A stretch of DNA of 64,000 nucleotides from Pseudomonas parafulva (GCF_002021815.1 NZ_CP019952.1:2077001-2141000); one strand, 5' to 3'; shown: positions 1-7,905, numbered from the stretch's first letter. Notes: a model not told the origin generated them from the letters alone. Numbers and translations: made by a program.

Positions 1-129
1 TTTGATTGCGTTGGTGTGGGTATTGAAAGAGAGCATAGTCCATTTGCGATGGCGACGCTTAGTCACCTTTTCGCCCTTGCGTGAACTGACCCCCGAATGT
101 TGGACACCTATCTCACCGGAGGGTGTTCC

Positions 130-672
130 ATGACGAAATACAACCTGGCGCTCAAACAGGCACTCATCGAAGAGTGCCTTTCTGCTCCTAGCATTCATGA
201 AGTGGCGCTAAAGCATGACCTCAGTCCATCGATGCTACGTCGGTGGGTAAAGGGCTATGAAAAACACGGCGCAGCCGGTTTAAGTGCCAAGTACAGCCGC
301 TACGATGCCCAGTTCAAATTGAAGGTTTTGCAGTGCATTGAGCAAGAAGGATTGTCTGCCCAGCAAGCCTGCATCCAGTTTGATATTCGTGGTCCAAGTA
401 GCATCAGGCAGTGGAAAAGGTTGTATGATCAAGGCGGAGTTGAAGCACTTCATCCGCATCATACCCGAGAGTTGAGCATGCCCCGTAAGCCATCGAAAAA
501 AACCAGCGCAAGTCCTCCTACCGCTTCGGATAGCGACCTGACACCCGAGCAAATGCTCGAAGAGCTGGAATATCTGCGTGCGGAGAATGCTTACCTAAAA
601 AAGCTCGATGCCTTGATCCAAGCGGACCCTCGCACTGCGCAGGCGAGAAAACGAAGGCTGTCCAGGGATTGA
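130..672 (+). CDS. IS3-family transposase OrfA (helix-turn-helix subunit)
   Basis: OrfA binds the element's ends and supplies the N-terminal part of the OrfAB transposase. About 180 aa. Two helix-turn-helix segments can be seen (near residues 15-50 and 70-110), then a Ser/Pro-rich linker and a C-terminal leucine-zipper-like helix (LEELEYLRAENAYLKKL). I chose the ATG at 130 over an in-frame ATG at 97 because GGAGG at 117-121 sits 8 bases before it, and the earlier ATG overlaps the terminal repeat. It overlaps OrfB by 4 bases. An A6G slippery heptamer at 597-603 lies in the zipper region. Confidence 0.88.
   Translation: MTKYNLALKQALIEECLSAPSIHEVALKHDLSPSMLRRWVKGYEKHGAAGLSAKYSRYDAQFKLKVLQCIEQEGLSAQQACIQFDIRGPSSIRQWKRLYDQGGVEALHPHHTRELSMPRKPSKKTSASPPTASDSDLTPEQMLEELEYLRAENAYLKKLDALIQADPRTAQARKRRLSRD
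597..603 (+). promoter_or_regulatory. Programmed -1 ribosomal frameshift heptamer (A AAA AAG)
   Basis: Six A followed by G, in the exact phase A_AAA_AAG relative to OrfA (codons CTA AAA AAG). A -1 slip here places ribosomes in the OrfB frame, and I read no stop codon between 603 and the OrfB start at 669, so an OrfAB fusion is encoded. This is the known expression mode of IS3/IS150 transposases. Confidence 0.8.
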
Positions 673-1493
673 GGCACGGGCATCGACTCGCTCTGCTGTT
701 ACGTGCCGCCGGGCTTGCACGTAGTACCTTTTATTACCAAAGCAAGGTGTTGTTGACTGACAAGCATGCGGCTTTGAAAGAGAGTATCAACAACGTCTAT
801 CACGAGCATAAGGGACGGTATGGCTATCGCCGGATCACTGAGACCCTCAAGCACAACGGTCGGATGATTAATCACAAGAAGGTGCAGCGACTGATGCAGC
901 TTATGGGTCTCCAGTCGCTGGTCAGGGCGAAGAAATATCGCTCGTACCGAGGCTCAGAGGGACTGGTTGCGCCTGATCTGCTCAGGCGAGAATTCAAGGC
1001 AGGAGCCCCTAATCAGAAATGGGCAACCGACGTGACAGAGTTCAAAGTGAAGGGGCAGAAGCTGTTTCTTTCGCCGTTGATGGACCTGTATAACGGCGAA
1101 ATCCTCGCTTATCAGATTAACCGGCGCCCGGAGTTCAAGATGGTCTCGGCAATGCTTGAGCAAGCCTTTGAGCGGCTGAATCCAGGTGATAAACCGATAT
1201 TGCACTCCGATCAAGGATGGCAGTACAGGCAGCCCACTTACCGGCATATGCTGGCCGAGAAGAACATTGAGCAGAGTATGTCGCGTAAGGGCAACTGCCT
1301 AGACAACGCCGCAATGGAAAGCTTTTTCGGCACACTCAAGAGCGAATATTTTTACCTGGAGTCGTTTGAAAATGTCGAGCAGTTGGCTTCAGGACTTGAT
1401 GATTACATCGCTTACTACAACCAAAAACGCATCAGCCTCAGACTTGATGGCCTGAGTCCGATACAATTTCGGACCCACGCGCTGGCCCCATAG
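669..1493 (+). CDS. IS3-family transposase OrfB (DDE integrase core)
   Basis: Catalytic subunit of the transposase, probably made mainly as an OrfAB fusion by -1 frameshifting. 274 aa, with an N-terminal HTH_21-like segment (HEHKGRYGYRRI, about residues 45-60) and an rve integrase core. The three acidic residues are visible: Asp in WATDVTEF (about residue 120), Asp in HSDQGWQY (about 180) and Glu in NAAMESFFG (about 217). The stand-alone start would be TTG inside the overlap TTGA with the OrfA stop. No frameshift or stop interrupts it, so the element should be able to move. Confidence 0.9.
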   Translation: MRHGHRLALLLRAAGLARSTFYYQSKVLLTDKHAALKESINNVYHEHKGRYGYRRITETLKHNGRMINHKKVQRLMQLMGLQSLVRAKKYRSYRGSEGLVAPDLLRREFKAGAPNQKWATDVTEFKVKGQKLFLSPLMDLYNGEILAYQINRRPEFKMVSAMLEQAFERLNPGDKPILHSDQGWQYRQPTYRHMLAEKNIEQSMSRKGNCLDNAAMESFFGTLKSEYFYLESFENVEQLASGLDDYIAYYNQKRISLRLDGLSPIQFRTHALAP

Positions 1494-1525
1494 CGCTCAC
1501 TGTCCAACTTTTGGGGGTCAGTTCA

Positions 1526-1771
1526 GCGGCGAGTCACTTTTTGTCAAACGCGACAAAAAGTAACCAAAAAACGCTGCGCTCCATTCATACGGCCCCTACG
1601 CTGCGCTTCGGGGTTCCCTCACTCCGGTCTTGCTCCCGGGAGGACCGCGCTGCAGGCCCCATCCTGGGGCCCAGCGCTTGACAGGCATCCATGCCTGTCA
1701 CCTCCCTCCGCAAGCCCTGCGCTCGGCCTCCTGAAGTCGCGAAGATCAAAAGCAAGATCAAAAGCCAAAGC
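1526..1771. repeat. Pseudomonas intergenic repeat interrupted by the IS
   Basis: Non-coding. With the IS removed, the flanks at 1-81 and from 1529 join into a continuous unit with short inverted segments (AAAAAGTGACT / AGTCACTTTTT type) that I recall as a recurrent intergenic repeat of Pseudomonas genomes. GC-rich sequence up to the hexamer tract carries small palindromes such as TGACAGGCATCCATGCCTGTCA at 1679-1700. Reading frames across it are low-complexity and not convincing genes. The repeat identity is from memory and has not been searched. Confidence 0.45.
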
Positions 1772-1816
1772 AAGATCAAGATCAAGATCAAGATCAAGAT
1801 CAAGATCAAGATCAAG
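1772..1816. repeat. AAGATC hexamer tandem repeat (7.5 copies)
   Basis: A perfect run of the hexamer AAGATC, seven full copies plus AAG, preceded by looser copies (AAGATCAAAAGC) from 1741. One frame would encode Lys-Ile-Lys repeats, but there is no supporting start signal and the tract lies in a non-coding repeat region. Such tracts expand and contract by slippage, so this is a likely variable-number locus. Confidence 0.85.
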
Positions 1817-1922
1817 AATAATGGCAGCTACCGGGAGTTAAGAGTTGCAACTTTGAAGGTATTAACTGACTTTAATGAGTGGATCGAAGCTTGCGCACTG
1901 CCCCAGGCTACAATTACACCCG

Positions 1923-1965
1923 TGTGGGAGCGGCCTCGTGCCGCGATGGGCCGCGTAGCGGCCCC
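1923..1965. repeat. REP element (single)
   Basis: GTGGGAGCGGCC...GTGCCGCGATGGGCCGC...GCGGCCCC is the P. putida-type REP hairpin, matching the paired copies at 20047-20167 and 34744-34860. It lies upstream of the helicase and argues against any helicase start earlier than this point. Confidence 0.8.
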
Positions 1966-2094
1966 ATGGTCACCTACCCTGCACCCCCCACCCCCACCCA
2001 ACCACCGACCCAGACGTTTTCCCACGCATTCGCTGGCGCTTTTGCGCCATTGCGGCGAACATTGCCGGCTGATTTTGCTGCCAACGGAGTGACT

Positions 2095-4566
2095 GTGGCC
2101 AACGAGCAACCCAAGGCCCTCGCCGAACTGACCCCACCCACACGCCTCCCCTGGCTCAAACGGCTCATCGCCCAGTGCCTCGGGCGTGGTCTGACCCGCA
2201 TTCAGGCGCAACACCCTCACTCCTGGTGGCTAGGCCATGCCGATGGCCAGCACCAAGGCCGGGGCGAAGGCGAACGCGCCGGGTTCGAACGTGGCCATGC
2301 GCAAGGGTACGAGGCAGGCCAGCAAGTGCTGGTCATCCGTGACCACCGCCCCGACACCCCAGCCATTCCCGGCCAGGACGATCACCTGTTCGAAGACTGG
2401 CGCCTGGCCCTGACCGCCGAGCTGAAGAAACGCTTCAAGGCCGACGTTGCCCAGCGCCTGCCCAGCCACGCGCAACCCAGCGCCGCGCAATGGAAACTGA
2501 TCTTCAGCGACACACCGTCCACCTGCGTGGTGGCCGGGGCAGGGGCGGGCAAATCGACCTCCCTGGTGCTGCGAATCTTGCTGCTGCGTCACTACCTGGG
2601 CTACGAATTCGATGCGATGACGGTCGTCACCTTCACCCGTGAGTCGCGCAAGGACTTCATCAAGCGCTTGGTGCAGGTGTTCGCGCTGTGGGACGTTCAT
2701 CTGCAACCGGCACAGGCGCGCGAACTGGTCCGCACCTTCCACTCCCGCATCCTGCCGCTGGTGCGCAGCTTGCCTGGGTTCGAGCAGGTGCGCGCGTTCG
2801 AGACCCTGGGCAACGAGATGCCCGCCGGGCGTGAGGCCGAGGCGGACAGCAACCCGTTCGACCTGCGCCTGAACGATGCCCAGCGCCAACAGCTCAATCA
2901 TTGCTACAGCGCCCTGCTGGCGCACAGCCCCCGCTTTGCCGAGCTGATCGGCCACTTGCGCAACGAAGCCTTGCAACTCAAGCCACTGGACCCGGACAAC
3001 CCCGAGGTGCAGAAACGCGCCCAGGTGACGCAACTGGCCGCGCAACGCGATGAAGAGCTGTGCGATGTGATCGAGGACCTTTGGTTCGCAGCGGGGGCCT
3101 GGCCAATCCAGGGCATTGAGCCGATGCGTGACACCGTTGAGATCCGTGGGTGCCGTTTTCATGTCCACGGCCGCTTGGGTGCCACCGGGCCATGGGTGGT
3201 GTTGGGCTTCGACCCTTCCGAGAGCGCCCAGTACCAACGACCCGGTGCCAAGCTCGCCGTACGCGCAGAGTGGGCAGTCAAACGAACCCTGTTGCAGGCA
3301 TTCTGCGATCAGCCGTTGATCTGGCTGGACAACTACGCCATGGCCCGGCGCCTGGCCGCTTCGCTGGCAGGTGACGCCGTAGCCGGGCCTGGGTTCGAAT
3401 ACAAGGTCAAGGGCGAGCTGTCGGCCGCGCCGCTGCTCGACGCATTCGTTAGCGCCGCGAGCTTTATCGAAAACCTCGGCCTGGAAGTGAACACGGCTAT
3501 TGCCGACATGCGCTTTGTGCCAGGCGACAGCGACGCGCTGTTCTTCGAAGCGTTGGCCCTTTACTGGAAAGCGTTCGAAGCGCATTTGCTTGACCAATTC
3601 CCTCCGGTCATGAGCTACAACCGCATGTTCGCGCTGTTCGGGGAAAACAACCCGGAAAACCTGCAACTGTTGCCCGACCCGCTGTTGCGGCCGCTGGCCC
3701 ACCTGATGATCGATGAATTCCAAGACGTCTCGCCGCAAATCGTCAGCTGGCTGCGGGCGTCCTTGCGTGAAATCCGCAGGCGCGGCCCCGGCCTGAATGT
3801 CGGTCGCCATGCTCAGCACTCATCGCTGTTGTGCGTGGGCGATGACTGGCAGTCGATCTATGGCTGGCGAGGCAGCTCGCCCAAGTACTTCACCGAATTC
3901 ACCAAGGCGTTCCCAACGCCCGCCAGCACACGGGTAATGATGGTGGAGAATTATCGCTGCCAGCAGCAGGTGATCGATGCCGCCGAGCACCTGGTCAAGG
4001 GCACGTCCACCATCGCCGGCAAGAAGGCCCGGGCCGCTGGCCCTGCCGCTGAACTTGCAGGCTCTCCGGTCAAGGTCTTCGAGCGTGACGAGGCCGCCTT
4101 GGGCCAGACCCTCATCGAGCATTACCAGCGCGGCGAGTCGGTGCTGATGCTCTACCGCAAGGGCAATGACCGGGCGGCGATGAGCGAACACCTGGAACCT
4201 GTGCTTCAAGCCGAGGCAGCGGTGCCCCCCGAGCAGCGGCGTCTTCGCCAACTCACCTACCACAGCGCCAAGGGCTTGCAGGCCGATGCGGTGTTCATGC
4301 TGGGCGACTGCCAGTACCTGACCAGCTCGCCCTACAAGAACCAGGTCTATCGCCAGGCGGGCCTGGGCAAGGCGGGCGACCCGCAGCCGTTCGATACCGC
4401 CCAGAAAGAGGAGGTGCAGCGCTTGGCCTATGTGGCCGTGACCCGAGCGGTGCAGCATTGCTACTGGCACGTGGAGCCGGCCAATGGCGATGCCGCCGTG
4501 GCCGCTCGCGCTTCCAGCCGTGTGGATGGCCGTCAGGACTGTTTCGAAGACTGTCGGGGTCGGTGA
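2095..4566 (+). CDS. UvrD/Rep-family superfamily 1 DNA helicase
   Basis: ATP-dependent 3'-5' DNA helicase of the UvrD/helicase IV type, about 823 aa. Motifs in order: Walker A (AGAGAGKST, about residue 147), motif Ia (VVTFTRES), Walker B DEFQD (about 540), motif III (GDDWQSIYGWRG, about 582), motif IV (VENYRC), motif V (TYHSAKGLQAD, about 722) and motif VI (YVAVTRA, about 780). All ATPase residues appear intact. The open frame extends back to 1879, but that stretch covers a REP element and low-complexity proline. GTG at 2095 has GGAG at 2086-2089 and starts plausible protein. It reads alone, and a stem follows the stop. Role inferred as repair or recombination; the exact orthologue is unknown. 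Confidence 0.85.
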   Translation: MANEQPKALAELTPPTRLPWLKRLIAQCLGRGLTRIQAQHPHSWWLGHADGQHQGRGEGERAGFERGHAQGYEAGQQVLVIRDHRPDTPAIPGQDDHLFEDWRLALTAELKKRFKADVAQRLPSHAQPSAAQWKLIFSDTPSTCVVAGAGAGKSTSLVLRILLLRHYLGYEFDAMTVVTFTRESRKDFIKRLVQVFALWDVHLQPAQARELVRTFHSRILPLVRSLPGFEQVRAFETLGNEMPAGREAEADSNPFDLRLNDAQRQQLNHCYSALLAHSPRFAELIGHLRNEALQLKPLDPDNPEVQKRAQVTQLAAQRDEELCDVIEDLWFAAGAWPIQGIEPMRDTVEIRGCRFHVHGRLGATGPWVVLGFDPSESAQYQRPGAKLAVRAEWAVKRTLLQAFCDQPLIWLDNYAMARRLAASLAGDAVAGPGFEYKVKGELSAAPLLDAFVSAASFIENLGLEVNTAIADMRFVPGDSDALFFEALALYWKAFEAHLLDQFPPVMSYNRMFALFGENNPENLQLLPDPLLRPLAHLMIDEFQDVSPQIVSWLRASLREIRRRGPGLNVGRHAQHSSLLCVGDDWQSIYGWRGSSPKYFTEFTKAFPTPASTRVMMVENYRCQQQVIDAAEHLVKGTSTIAGKKARAAGPAAELAGSPVKVFERDEAALGQTLIEHYQRGESVLMLYRKGNDRAAMSEHLEPVLQAEAAVPPEQRRLRQLTYHSAKGLQADAVFMLGDCQYLTSSPYKNQVYRQAGLGKAGDPQPFDTAQKEEVQRLAYVAVTRAVQHCYWHVEPANGDAAVAARASSRVDGRQDCFEDCRGR

Positions 4567-4580
4567 CGGTTAAGTCACCG
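4561..4580. terminator. Hairpin between convergent genes
   Basis: CGGTGAC-GGTTAA-GTCACCG, a perfect 7-bp stem with a 6-nt loop overlapping the helicase stop codon. No T-run follows, so termination is only a guess. Its position between the rightward helicase and a possible leftward small gene would suit a bidirectional terminator. Confidence 0.35.
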
Positions 4581-4761
4581 TCGGTAAGGGGCCAGTGGTG
4601 GCCACTGGCTTGCGCCAAGGTGACCTGTCGGCGCCCTGCGCGCTCCGGCGCAAGGGTTGCCGCAGACGACAGGCGTCGTGGAACGCGGTGGCGTGTTCGG
4701 TCTGGTGTAGCTGCATCAGGCTGCCGATCAGGAAGCATACCCATGCGATCAACCACCACAC
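4570..4761 (-). CDS. Possible small membrane protein (63 aa)
   Basis: I do not recognise this. The predicted protein starts with a strongly hydrophobic stretch (WWLIAWVCFLIGSLMQL, residues 2-18) followed by a polar, Arg-rich tail, the layout of a small single-span membrane protein. Third codon positions are mostly G or C, as in real genes here. The start is GTG with only a weak ribosome site, and its first 19 bases overlap the divergent hydrolase gene. It could be spurious; it is included because it fills the gap between the helicase and the hydrolase. Confidence 0.35.
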   Translation of the reverse strand: MWWLIAWVCFLIGSLMQLHQTEHATAFHDACRLRQPLRRSAQGADRSPWRKPVATTGPLPTVT

Positions 4762-5669
4762 CCAAGGATCACCCGCTGGACATCAATGGCATCGAAGTGG
4801 CTGTGCGCTGCTGGGGGCCGGAGGATGGCATTCCCGTACTGGCCTTGCATGGCTGGTTGGACAACGCCGCCTCGTTCGAGCGCCTGGCGCCCCTGCTCGA
4901 TGGCTGTTTCGTGGTAGCCCCCGACCTGGTCGGCCATGGGCGTTCCGACCATCGGCGCCATGACAGCGGCTACTACCTATGGGAACACGCCGAGGACATG
5001 CTGTCGGTCACCGAAAGCCTTGGCATGCGGCAATTCCATGTACTGGCCCACGGCATGGGCAGCGGTGTGGCTTCGCTGCTGGCGGCCATGACCAGCGCGA
5101 TTGCGAGCATGACCTTCCTCGACGGCATGGGGGCACCGTTCACCGTGGCCGAGCATGACCGCGTGCAGCACCTGGCACGGGCCTATCGCCTCAAGCGCAT
5201 GGTCCAGCGTACGCAGATGCAGGGCTTCAACGAGCCGGATGTGCAACGCTTCGACGATTTGGACAGCGCGCTGGCTCAGCGTCGTGAACGGCTCGACACC
5301 GACTTGTCGCAAGAGGCTGCGAGGTTACTGGCGCTGCGCGACCTGCTCCAGCTCAACGACGGTTATTGCTGGCGCCACGACCCGCGGTTGGTGCTGCCTG
5401 AGCCCATGCCGCTCACCGAGCCTGAGGCATGCGATCTGCTGAGCCAGATTCGCTGCCCGCTGTACCTGATGTTTGGCCGGCAGGGCGCTTTCACTGGCGA
5501 AGCCTTCGGCCGCCGTGAAGCGGCATTGCCGCCACAGGCGAAAGTGTCCTGGCACCCAGGCGGCCATCATTTCCACCTCGATGCGCCGGACCGTGCCTTG
5601 GTTGATCAACTGCTGCGTATCCTCGCGCGCCATGAAGGCGGTGTGTTGCAGCGCTTGGTCAACGAATAG
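4743..5669 (+). CDS. Alpha/beta hydrolase-fold protein lacking the nucleophile serine
   Basis: 308 aa with the alpha/beta hydrolase layout: oxyanion-loop HGWLDNAASF (about residues 36-46), DLVGHGRS strand and elbow, a cap region, and a C-terminal His in GGHHFHLD. The nucleophile elbow expected as G-x-S-x-G reads A-H-G-M-G-S-G (about residues 100-106), so the catalytic Ser position is Gly, checked in the DNA as GCC CAC GGC ATG GGC AGC GGT. The usual acid after strand beta-6/7 is also not obvious (LMFGRQGAF). Start ATG 4743. The fold assignment is firm; hydrolase activity is doubtful, and the protein may be a binding or vestigial member. Confidence 0.75.
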   Translation: MRSTTTPKDHPLDINGIEVAVRCWGPEDGIPVLALHGWLDNAASFERLAPLLDGCFVVAPDLVGHGRSDHRRHDSGYYLWEHAEDMLSVTESLGMRQFHVLAHGMGSGVASLLAAMTSAIASMTFLDGMGAPFTVAEHDRVQHLARAYRLKRMVQRTQMQGFNEPDVQRFDDLDSALAQRRERLDTDLSQEAARLLALRDLLQLNDGYCWRHDPRLVLPEPMPLTEPEACDLLSQIRCPLYLMFGRQGAFTGEAFGRREAALPPQAKVSWHPGGHHFHLDAPDRALVDQLLRILARHEGGVLQRLVNE

Positions 5670-5755
5670 CGCCCACACACGGTTGCGCCGTTCGTTCAAG
5701 CGCGGTGTCGGCCGGTACGGGGACACTGGGGGCTCCTGTCATTCTGGAGTTGCCC

Positions 5756-5884
5756 ATGCGCTACCTCTACGCCCCTGTGTTTTTCTTTGGGTTCATAGGC
5801 GCTGCCCTGGCAGTGGCGGTGAACACCTATCTGTTTTGGTTGCTGCCCTTGCTGGTGGGCATAGTGCTGGTGGCTGTCGGTGCG
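5756..5884 (+). pseudogene. N-terminal remnant, probably of a sterol desaturase/fatty acid hydroxylase gene
   Basis: An ATG with a good ribosome site (GGAG, 8 bases upstream) begins about 43 codons of convincing membrane protein (MRYLYAPVFFFGFIGAALA...) with two hydrophobic segments. It resembles from memory the N-terminus of Pseudomonas sterol desaturase-family proteins. After about 5884 the frame loses membrane character and runs antisense into the next gene. No histidine boxes follow in any frame, so the rest is deleted. Alternative: a short unrelated membrane peptide. The family call is recollection, not a search. Confidence 0.42.
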
Positions 5885-5983
5885 CCCCAGTCGCCCCGTC
5901 ACCAGGCAATGATCCTCGGCCAGCCAGATCTCGCCCTGCCAACTTGGCTGCGCTGCACCGTTCATGGCCACAGTGAAGGCGTG

Positions 5984-6553
5984 TCAGTCAAAGTAGCCTC
6001 GCAGGCTGAAATTGTACCCAGTATCCACGGTGGTGTTCGCCACACGCCCAGCACGCTTGTTCAAGACGAACTCGAAGGTCGGTTCGTACAGGCCATCACA
6101 CAGGCAGGCGCCGGCCAGGACTTCGACGTCATACCAGCCGTTGTCCAGTTCGATCACAGGGCGGCCCGGCTCACGGTAGCGCGCCAGCAAGTCGCCCAGG
6201 GTCTTGGGGGTTAAGTACTGGAGGATACGCCAGGTGTACAGCATCACAGCGCCATGCTCGATCTTCAGCGAATAACCACCGCGCTGGTGCTTGAGACGGC
6301 TGCTCGCCTCGCGCAATTTGGGCGTTTGCCCATCGAGCGTGAACACCACGTGGTAGGGAAGGTTGTCGACGCCGGCCACAGGCAGCACGACGCCGTCGCG
6401 TACGGCCTTGTCGCCGCTGTCATGGTGGGTGAATTCGTAGGCCAGGTCGTCAGGCAGGCCATGCTCCTGCTTGAAGCGCTCGAGCAATTGGATGTCACCT
6501 AGCAGGAAGTAGTCGACCAGGTCGTTGAGCACTTCGTCGAACTCATGACGCAT
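5984..6553 (-). CDS. Hypothetical protein, 189 aa
   Basis: I do not recognise the family. The protein is soluble, acidic and aromatic-rich, with no signal peptide or membrane span. Notable parts are MRHEFDEVLNDLVDYFLLGDI at the N-terminus, LPYHVVFTLDGQ mid-protein, and a C-terminus rich in aromatic residues (VDTGYNFSLRGYFD). Codon use is typical of the neighbours. It stands alone on the minus strand beside the truncated desaturase-like remnant, so one end of this block may be a rearrangement junction. Confidence 0.7.
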   Translation of the reverse strand: MRHEFDEVLNDLVDYFLLGDIQLLERFKQEHGLPDDLAYEFTHHDSGDKAVRDGVVLPVAGVDNLPYHVVFTLDGQTPKLREASSRLKHQRGGYSLKIEHGAVMLYTWRILQYLTPKTLGDLLARYREPGRPVIELDNGWYDVEVLAGACLCDGLYEPTFEFVLNKRAGRVANTTVDTGYNFSLRGYFD

Positions 6554-6631
6554 CGTGTGTCCTTGGGCAACGATCGATAGGGCTGCGCCAGTCGGGATGT
6601 TGGACGGGCGCAGGCGGTGGACAGGCGCCAG

Positions 6632-7018
6632 TCAGTGTAACTGCGTAATCTGGATGAGGTTGCCGCAGGTGTCGTCGAAGATTGCAGTCATGACGTTATC
6701 GACCTCGGCGGGAGTCTGATGGAACTGGACACCGGCAGCGGATAGCCGGATGTATTCGCCTTGTATGTCTCGCACGGCAAAGGTTGCGGTGGGTATGCCG
6801 TCTTCTTTGAGCGCGGCCTTGTACGCTTTCGACGCAGGGTGCACCTCTGGCTCCAGTTGCAGTTGCACGCCGTTGGGGTCGTTGGGTGAGGTCAGGGTCA
6901 GCCAGCGGTGCTGGCCCATGGCGAGGTCTTGTTTAGGTTCGAAGCCCAGTACGTAGTGATAGAAGGCAAGCGCTTTGGCTTGGTCGTCGACAAGAATACG
7001 GGTGAGCATGATCTTCAT
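6632..7018 (-). CDS. VOC-superfamily (glyoxalase/bleomycin-resistance-like) protein
   Basis: 128 aa, a single vicinal-oxygen-chelate module pair. The N-terminal half has the typical opening (RILVDDQAKALAFYHYVLGF) and a central Glu-bearing strand (GVQLQLEP). The second half ends with the family signature AIFDDTCGNLIQITQ, where the usual Glu-His metal ligands should lie. Substrate unknown; members of this size include glyoxalase-like and antibiotic-binding proteins. It has its own ATG and reads alone, with no operon partner. Confidence 0.85.
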   Translation of the reverse strand: MKIMLTRILVDDQAKALAFYHYVLGFEPKQDLAMGQHRWLTLTSPNDPNGVQLQLEPEVHPASKAYKAALKEDGIPTATFAVRDIQGEYIRLSAAGVQFHQTPAEVDNVMTAIFDDTCGNLIQITQLH

Positions 7019-7166
7019 GGGCGCACACCTATGCTGGGGTCGTTACTTATCAGTAAAGACGGCCCTTGACGTTTGGCAATGCAGCCCAGTATCAAATCGC
7101 GTCTTTGATCACGCCATCGGTGCATCAGGGCCGCAAACTGGTCAATGGCCGGCGCAGCACAAGCGT

Positions 7167-7787
7167 TCAGCCTTTGGAAGTGTTCGTAGTGGTGTGCAGG
7201 TCAGCGGCGAATACCTCGGTGACCTTCGTCCGATAGGCTTCGAAGGCTGCAATGGCACCGGCGATCACGTCAGCTTCTTGTTGTTCATCGAGCGCCAGGC
7301 CGTCGATTGCGCTCACGAACGCCTTCCAGTGCTGGGCGCGTCCTTGCGGGTGGGCTGCCAGGTGCCGCGCACCCAGGCTTTCGTCCAGGCCAAGGCACTG
7401 GGTGTGCTTGAACAAGAAGGCGGCGCCCAGGTTCGAACCCTCGCTGCAATACAGCCAGCCCAGTGCCTGGGCCGGGTCTACCTTCACCCTCGCCGGCAAG
7501 GCAGGTGGTAGTTGGCCCAGGTCGCGAATGTCCTGCTCGACCGCAGCGAGCCGCGACAGCGACGAGAGGCCCGGCAGCCACGCATTGAGGTGGGGGTCCT
7601 CGTAAAGTCCATGGAGGCTGCCGTGAAAGTGATGCTGTACCAGCAGGAAGCGCCCATAGCGCGCTCTGTCCTCAAAGGGGTGCGCGGCCATGACCAACTG
7701 ATCGACACTGTCATGTTCGCGGTGGGTGGCCGCTTTGAGGCGTTTGCAACGGCTTGTCTCCAGGGGTGACACGGGTACTGCGATCAT
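7167..7787 (-). CDS. Biliverdin-producing heme oxygenase
   Basis: Cytosolic heme oxygenase that opens heme to biliverdin, CO and iron, either for iron release or to supply bilin to a phytochrome. About 206 aa, the usual bacterial size. The proximal-His helix is visible near the N-terminus (LKAATHREHDSVD), and the distal-helix glycine region is LYCSEGSNLGAAFLF (about residue 115). I took the ATG at 7787 because the longer frame adds 40 non-conserved residues. It is divergent from the GNAT gene. No phytochrome or TonB receptor is adjacent, so the physiological role is open. Confidence 0.82.
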   Translation of the reverse strand: MIAVPVSPLETSRCKRLKAATHREHDSVDQLVMAAHPFEDRARYGRFLLVQHHFHGSLHGLYEDPHLNAWLPGLSSLSRLAAVEQDIRDLGQLPPALPARVKVDPAQALGWLYCSEGSNLGAAFLFKHTQCLGLDESLGARHLAAHPQGRAQHWKAFVSAIDGLALDEQQEADVIAGAIAAFEAYRTKVTEVFAADLHTTTNTSKG

Positions 7788-7905
7788 TCGGTGAGTCCGT
7801 CGCGGGCAGAAAGGCATCCATGATGCGTGGCGGTGAGCATCGCAGCAAGCATCAGGCGCGGTTATCATGGCCGCCGTATCGTTCAGACCCAAGGAAAAGC
7901 CGGTC

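Larger units (their letters stand above)
82..1525 (+). mobile_element. IS3-family insertion sequence, IS150-like, complete
   Basis: A complete element bounded by 25-bp terminal inverted repeats at 82-106 and 1501-1525 that match at 23 of 25 positions. They start TGAACTGACCCCC on the left and end with its complement on the right. A 3-bp direct repeat (gcg) flanks it at 79-81 and 1526-1528, the short target duplication usual for IS3 elements. It carries two overlapping reading frames, OrfA and OrfB. Both ends, both frames and the catalytic residues are intact, so it looks recent and potentially active. I cannot name the isoform without an ISfinder search. Confidence 0.93.

Noticed and set aside
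1..81. Truncated leftward reading frame at the window start
   Set aside because: A short open frame exists on the minus strand, but with the IS removed the sequence continues as an intergenic repeat with inverted segments, so a gene is not supported.
1772..1816. CRISPR array
   Set aside because: The units are contiguous hexamers without spacers, and no cas genes are present anywhere in the window.
1691..2092. Lys-Ile-repeat reading frame across the hexamer tract
   Set aside because: It arises from the AAGATC repeat and has no ribosome site. The downstream part runs out of frame over the REP element and the helicase upstream region.
2230..3819. 529-codon open frame on the minus strand inside the helicase gene
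   Set aside because: It is antisense to a clear UvrD-type helicase with all motifs. Its translation is rich in Gln, His and Arg without domains, as expected of a GC-rich shadow.
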